The notes beneath the pieces were generated by a model. That model was not told the DNA's origin, did not search any database, and saw only the letters and a program-made list of their open reading frames with translations. From Euphorbia lathyris (lineage: Eukaryota; Streptophyta; Magnoliopsida; Malpighiales; Euphorbiaceae), in NCBI RefSeq assembly GCF_963576675.1, contig NC_088916.1, positions 12,190,501 to 12,254,500 of the forward strand: a stretch of DNA of 64,000 bases, given 5' to 3'. Both the position numbers and the translations under genes were made by a program. This document shows, piece after piece, positions 59,625 through 64,000 of the stretch. Within the stretch, counting starts at the first letter, position 1. Each line of letters begins with the position of its first letter.

Positions 59625-60785
59625 GGTGTAAAAATAGCCTAATGTTTATAAACATGACTAATTTTATTATGAATATCTAAAATAATGTAATTTTACCCAT
59701 ACCGTTAGCAGCCACGAGCAATTTCATCCCTAAGAGCATCTCCAATAGAGGTTGCTCTAAAGAGTGCCAAAAATTAACACATCATATTAAAATATAATAT
59801 TTTATTAATTTAGTAATCCACATCACTCTTAGCAACTTTTATTTAAAAATGCTTCAATAGTAAAACAACTTTAAAAGTTACCACAATGACCCCACAAATC
59901 AAGGTGCCTTCTATGGTTATTTTGTTTTTGACAAAGTACCATTACTTTGTATGTTTTCACCATTGGATGATGGAATATAAAATTAATCTAATGGTGAAAA
60001 CATACAAAGTAAGCATAGCCTTTACCCACAAATCATTACTTAATATATAATTTATTTAATTATAAATATTGTGAACCAATAGTGAAATGAGAGAGAAAAT
60101 CATCAAAAAGGTGAGCCAATAGTATTAAGTAAATTAAACTTTTTTATATTAAAAAATGTTTGGCAACCTTGAAGCAAGGTTGCCAAAAATTAGCAACTTT
60201 TTGGCACCCACCATCACTTTAATAGTAAGCACCCTTTAAAAGTTGTCAAACTAAATACCACATCAGCTGGCACTCTTTTGGGCACCCTCTATTGGAGATG
60301 CTCTAACATTGATAAGTTTGGTCAATTTCAAACATTATTATAAAACAACGAAATTTTATTTCTGATTTTGCATTAATTGCCCGTAAATTGATTTAAAAAA
60401 AATCATATTTTTGTGATTTAATTATGCAATTGAAGATTAATATTTTTAAATTCAGTGAAATATTTGAATTTTTTTATCCAACTCGTACAAAATACAGTAT
60501 ACTTTTTAACTTTTTTTTTAATTTTCACATTTAATCATATATTTGTGATCTTTTACTAACGAGTGATAAATTGACGTACATGTGAAGTATAGATGACAAG
60601 ATTCATGACCGGGAAGACAATTTGATGAATAATTTCTCCAATTGACCCAATTTGTCAACGTTAGGGATAAAATTGCTCTTGACTGCTAACGTTAAGGATA
60701 AAATTGCACCATTTTAGACGTTATGAGTAAAATTGTTGATAAGTATAAATGTTAAGGGTATTTTTATACTTTATCTTTTTTTTAA
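59625..60785. mobile_element. MULE-like MITE, interrupted by a PIF/Harbinger MITE
   Basis: The left arm (59,625-59,730) and the right arm (about 60,640-60,785) are inverted copies (GTGTAAAAATA...AATTTTACCC...). They are separated by AT-rich DNA similar to 12,840-13,030. Similar arm sequence also lies inside both Tourist-like elements to the right (about 61,370 and 62,400). Confidence 0.6.
59734..60303. mobile_element. PIF/Harbinger MITE
   Basis: Inverted ends GAGCATCTCCAATAGAGG...CCTCTATTGGAGATGCTC are flanked by TAA (59,731-59,733 and 60,304-60,306). That combination is diagnostic of PIF/Harbinger. Inside it (about 59,931-60,012) is a small palindrome, ACTTTGTATGTTTTCACCAT and its complement, probably another nested MITE. 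Confidence 0.92.
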
Positions 60786-60853
60786 GGGTCATTCAAGAAA
60801 TTAGAATTAATTAATTAGTTTTGGGAAGTCAAGACAGTTTGAAATGGAAGTTA

Positions 60854-61854
60854 GGCTCTGTTCTTTATTGCTGAAAAAAACTGAACTGAACTGAACTGAA
60901 TTAAACTGAACTGAACTGAACTGAACTGAATACTGCTGAATACTGAACTGAACTGAACTGAATTTAACTGAATACTACTGAACTTAACTGAATACTACCG
61001 AACTGAACCGAACTAAACAATAATGATGATATTAGACTTTAAAATAATTTAATTGATAATATTGGACATTAATAAACTTATAATAATAATAATGATGGTT
61101 CTAATAAATTTAATAATATCAATAATAAATAAATAAATATATTATTAAAGATAAAACTAAATTGAATATCAAATAAAAGCTCGGCATGATAAAATTTTGG
61201 CTCGATAAAAGCCTATAAAATTAAATAAAAATGAGTCTAATTTAAATTAAAAATACAAATTACATACAAACACAAATTTACATATAATTTAAAGCCTATG
61301 AAATCAAATACAAATTTTTATATGAATACAAACTCTTAACTTTTTATTCTAATTAAGGGTTAAAGTGTAAAAATATCCCTAACGTTTTGGGTCATGGGTA
61401 ATTTTACCCCTAACATCTAAAATGGTGCAATTTTATCCCTAACATTGATAAATTCGATAAATTTGAGTGCAATTCCTAATTTTTAAATATGGAAGCATAC
61501 TTTAGTTTTAATTTTTTTATTAAACGATATATACTTTAATAAACTATCATTTCTTGACTATCATTTCTTAACTTTTATCTAATTTATAGATAATGATAAA
61601 CTATAAATAATGATAAACTATAAATAATAATAATAATAAATAATAATAAATTAAATAATAATAATTATTATAATAAATTATATATAATAAATTATATATA
61701 AATAATTATAATATAATAAATAAGGATAAATTACTGAATACTGAAACTGGATGCTGAAACTGAATGTTGAACTGAACTGAACTGAACTGAATTGAACTGA
61801 ACTGAACTGAACTGAACTGATTGTTACTGAAATTAAGTGATAAAGAACAGGGCC
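60854..61854. mobile_element. Tourist-like (PIF/Harbinger) MITE 1 with CTGAA arrays
   Basis: Ends GGCTCTGTTCTTTAT and the inverted ATAAAGAACAGGGCC are flanked by TTA (60,851-60,853 and 61,855-61,857). Both subterminal regions are arrays of CTGAA; the centre is AT-rich with ATAATA runs. No coding sequence is present. Confidence 0.92.
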
Positions 61855-61875
61855 TTACTTCATGTTTAGGAGTTA

Positions 61876-62888
61876 GGCTCTGTTCTTTATCGCTGAAAAG
61901 AACTGAACTGAACTGAACTGAACTGAATTGAACTGAACTGAATTGAATTGAACTGAACTGAACTGAATACTGCTGAATATTGAACTGAATTTAACTGAAT
62001 ACTACTAAATACTGAACTTAACTGAATGCTACTGAACTTAACTGAATGCTACCGAACTTAACAATAATGATGATATTAGACTTTAAAATAATTTTCATGA
62101 TAATATTGGACATTAATGAACTTATAATAATAATAATAATGGTTCTAATAAATTTAATAATATTAATAATAAATAAATATATTATTAAAGATAAAACTAA
62201 ATTAAATATCAAATAAAAGCCCGGGATGATAAAATATTGGCTCGATAAAAGCCTATGAAATTAAATAAAAATAAGTCTAATTTAAATTAAAAATACAAAT
62301 TACATACAAACACAAATTTATATATAATTTAAAGCCTATGAAATTAAATATAAATCTTCATATGAATACAAACTCTTAACTTTTTATTTTAATTAAGGGT
62401 TAAAGTGCAAAAATAACGTTTTGGGTCAGAAGTAATTTACCTCTAACGTCTAAAATGGTGGAATTTTATCAATAATATTGATAAATTGGATAAATTTGAG
62501 AAATAATTCATAATATTGATGCAATTCCTAATTTTTAAATATGGATGCATATTTTAGTTTTATTTTTTTTTATTAAACCATATATACTTTAATAAACTAT
62601 CATTTCTTGACTTTTATCTAATTTATAGATAATGATAAACTATAAATAATAATAATAAATAATGATAAATTATAGATAAATAATAATAATAATAATTATA
62701 ATAAATTATATATAAATAATGATAATATAATAAATAATGATAAATTACTGAATACTGAAACTGAATGCTGAAACTGAATGCTGAACTGAACTGAACTGAA
62801 TTGAATTGAATTGAACTGAACTGAACTGAATTGAACTGAACTGAACTGAACTGATTGTTATTGAAATTAAGTGATAAAGAACATGGCC
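61876..62888. mobile_element. Tourist-like (PIF/Harbinger) MITE 2 with CTGAA arrays
   Basis: It is a second copy of the same family, 1,013 bp, starting GGCTCTGTTCTTTATCGC and ending ATAAAGAACATGGCC, with TTA duplications (61,873-61,875 and 62,889-62,891). Only ~21 bp separate it from copy 1. Confidence 0.92.
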
Positions 62889-62891
62889 TTA

Positions 62892-63420
62892 GTCCCTAGA
62901 AACTCGTGGGCCATGAAAGGCCCGTCCGAGTGGTTTTTGACCATTGGGATCGCGTATACACAATCTTGATCGCCTATGAGACTCCATATATGCAGTCCCT
63001 TGGAGTGCCTAGAGAACCAATTAGGAGGGTGCATATGCGGTTCCAATTGGCTACAAGACCGCTTATACGCATTTCTTAGTCCCAAACGTTGGACTCAATT
63101 GGGACAACGTATATGCGGTCTTGATCTGCTACGTGATTACATATACACAGTCACGTGATTTCTATCATGTGAAAGAATTGTGACCGTATATACACACAGT
63201 TACGTCCGTTTGAAAATTAAAAAATTATAAAATTTTTTATTTTCAATCCAATTAAAGTCGGTTTTGACCGGATTTTGGGTGATTTTCAACCCCAAATCTG
63301 ATTATTTTGACCCTACTAAGGTCTATTAATAAACTTTAGTTCATTTGATTAAGGGTGAACATTTTTTAAGAGATACGTTTAAGCCATTTTGGTTATTGTA
63401 TAGTGAATTTTCATATTTTA
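62892..63420. other. Non-coding, no recognised feature
   Basis: Scattered variants of TATATGCGGTCTTGAT / CGCTTATACGC recur at 62,950-63,200, hinting at a degenerate repeat. Nothing else is identifiable. The two small opposing ORFs at 62,867-63,158 are not supported. Confidence 0.4.
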
Positions 63421-63422
63421 GT

Positions 63423-63862
63423 TAAGGTTTTTTTGGATGAAGGAAGGCATTAGGCCAGGGAAAAAAAAAGAGCAAAAATAAATTATAATGTACAATCATT
63501 CTAGTCGTCCCTCGGCCTTGCCGATCTTCGAGTAGAATGTGCTGGAGACTTGAAGGAGGCACACTACACTCGTGGTAACCCAGGGCAAATGTGCATGCGA
63601 AGTTTGCCATCTAGTCAGCTGCCTGATTACCTTCCTTGAAAACATGTTTTAGCTATACTTCCCAATTTCTATCTATGAGTCTCTGACATTCACGTATTAT
63701 CCATTCCAATGGGGGGTGTACTTCAGTCGTGTTTTGCAAAAGAAGGATAGTTGGTGATGAATCAAGCTCGACTTGTACTTGTCTGAAGCCCTTAGCCCAA
63801 GCCAAACAAAGCCCAAAGTATAAACCCCATAATTTTGCTAACAACGCCGAACAAATTTCCAA
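63423..63862 (-). pseudogene. RNase H domain fragment of a third LINE-like element
   Basis: The minus strand reads LLAKLWGLYFGLCLAWAKGF and VQVELDSSPTILLLQNTTEV (63,653-63,862). After a frame break it continues as ADWMANFACTFALGYHECS (63,422-63,625). This is the C-terminal part of a plant LINE RNase H-like domain. The first catalytic segment (NTDGS-type) is absent and the frame is broken. The last 140 bp of the window are AT-rich and unassigned. Confidence 0.75.
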
Positions 63863-64000
63863 ATTAGAGTATTGTTCTTAGATTTTAGTTAAATTTTATA
63901 ATTAATTAGCATTTAATTAATCAATTTAGGTCCATTAAAACACCTTTATCATATAGAAACCTTAGTTTATTTGAATTAAATTAAGTCATTGTTTCTCTAT

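Noticed and set aside
1..64000. CRISPR arrays, bacterial operons or phage modules
   Set aside because: Direct repeats here are LTRs, microsatellites and MITE arrays; nothing prokaryotic was seen apart from the plastid fragment.

Overview
The window is nuclear DNA of a flowering plant, probably a eudicot; the species cannot be named from sequence alone. It is AT-rich, has GT-AG introns, plant-type tRNA-Ile(AAU) genes, an Athila-lineage Ty3/gypsy retrotransposon, a plant L1-type LINE with an RNase H domain, an Au-type SINE, hAT, PIF/Harbinger and MULE MITEs, a Helitron and a small piece of plastid DNA. One long host protein gene is present: a WRN-type RecQ DNA helicase on the minus strand (44,101-59,276; 20 coding exons reconstructed by hand). 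It carries a 2-bp insertion in exon 18 that would truncate the protein. Everything else is transposable elements, captured gene fragments, two tRNA genes and a tandem segmental duplication downstream of the helicase gene.

Layout, left to right. 1-647: edge of a ~1.84-kb LTR (family called LTR-T here). 1,412-10,900: an Athila complex with three LTRs and a 5-bp target duplication, whose main ORF joins gag-protease directly to the integrase C-terminus. ~11.2-21.4 kb and 41.25-44.3 kb: the tandem array. Each duplicated unit holds a truncated 3' end of the RecQ gene, a mitochondrial-type HSP70 fragment, a ~1.1-kb fold-back hairpin with a receptor-kinase fragment in its loop, and a tRNA-Ile gene. 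Unit B is split by a ~6-kb LINE insertion that has grown to ~19.8 kb (21,412-41,248) through nested insertions: solo LTR-T copy 1 (itself holding a Helitron), solo LTR-T copy 2 in the opposite orientation only 146 bp away (holding a long-TIR MULE and a 5'-truncated LINE), and a ~5-kb DNA-transposon-like insert carrying a glutamate decarboxylase pseudogene with introns. 44.1-59.3 kb: the RecQ gene, whose introns hold hAT MITEs, a TRIM retrotransposon, two SINE copies and MULE-like MITEs. 59.6-64 kb: MITE-rich DNA (PIF/Harbinger, two Tourist-like elements full of CTGAA repeats) and another RNase H fragment.

The paralogous copies act as internal empty-site controls, so many insertions can be bounded to the base. 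The inferred order is: RecQ gene and downstream tRNA; chimera formation (RecQ tail + HSP70 + hairpin) and tandem duplication; LINE insertion; two LTR-T insertions reduced to solo LTRs; then Helitron, MULE and LINE fragment into the LTRs. The Athila complex and the ndhK plastid fragment lie beside unit A and cannot be placed in this order precisely. No new enzymatic system is evident. The most novel material is the repeated capture of host gene pieces (RecQ, HSP70, kinase, GAD, ndhK) and the nested architecture.
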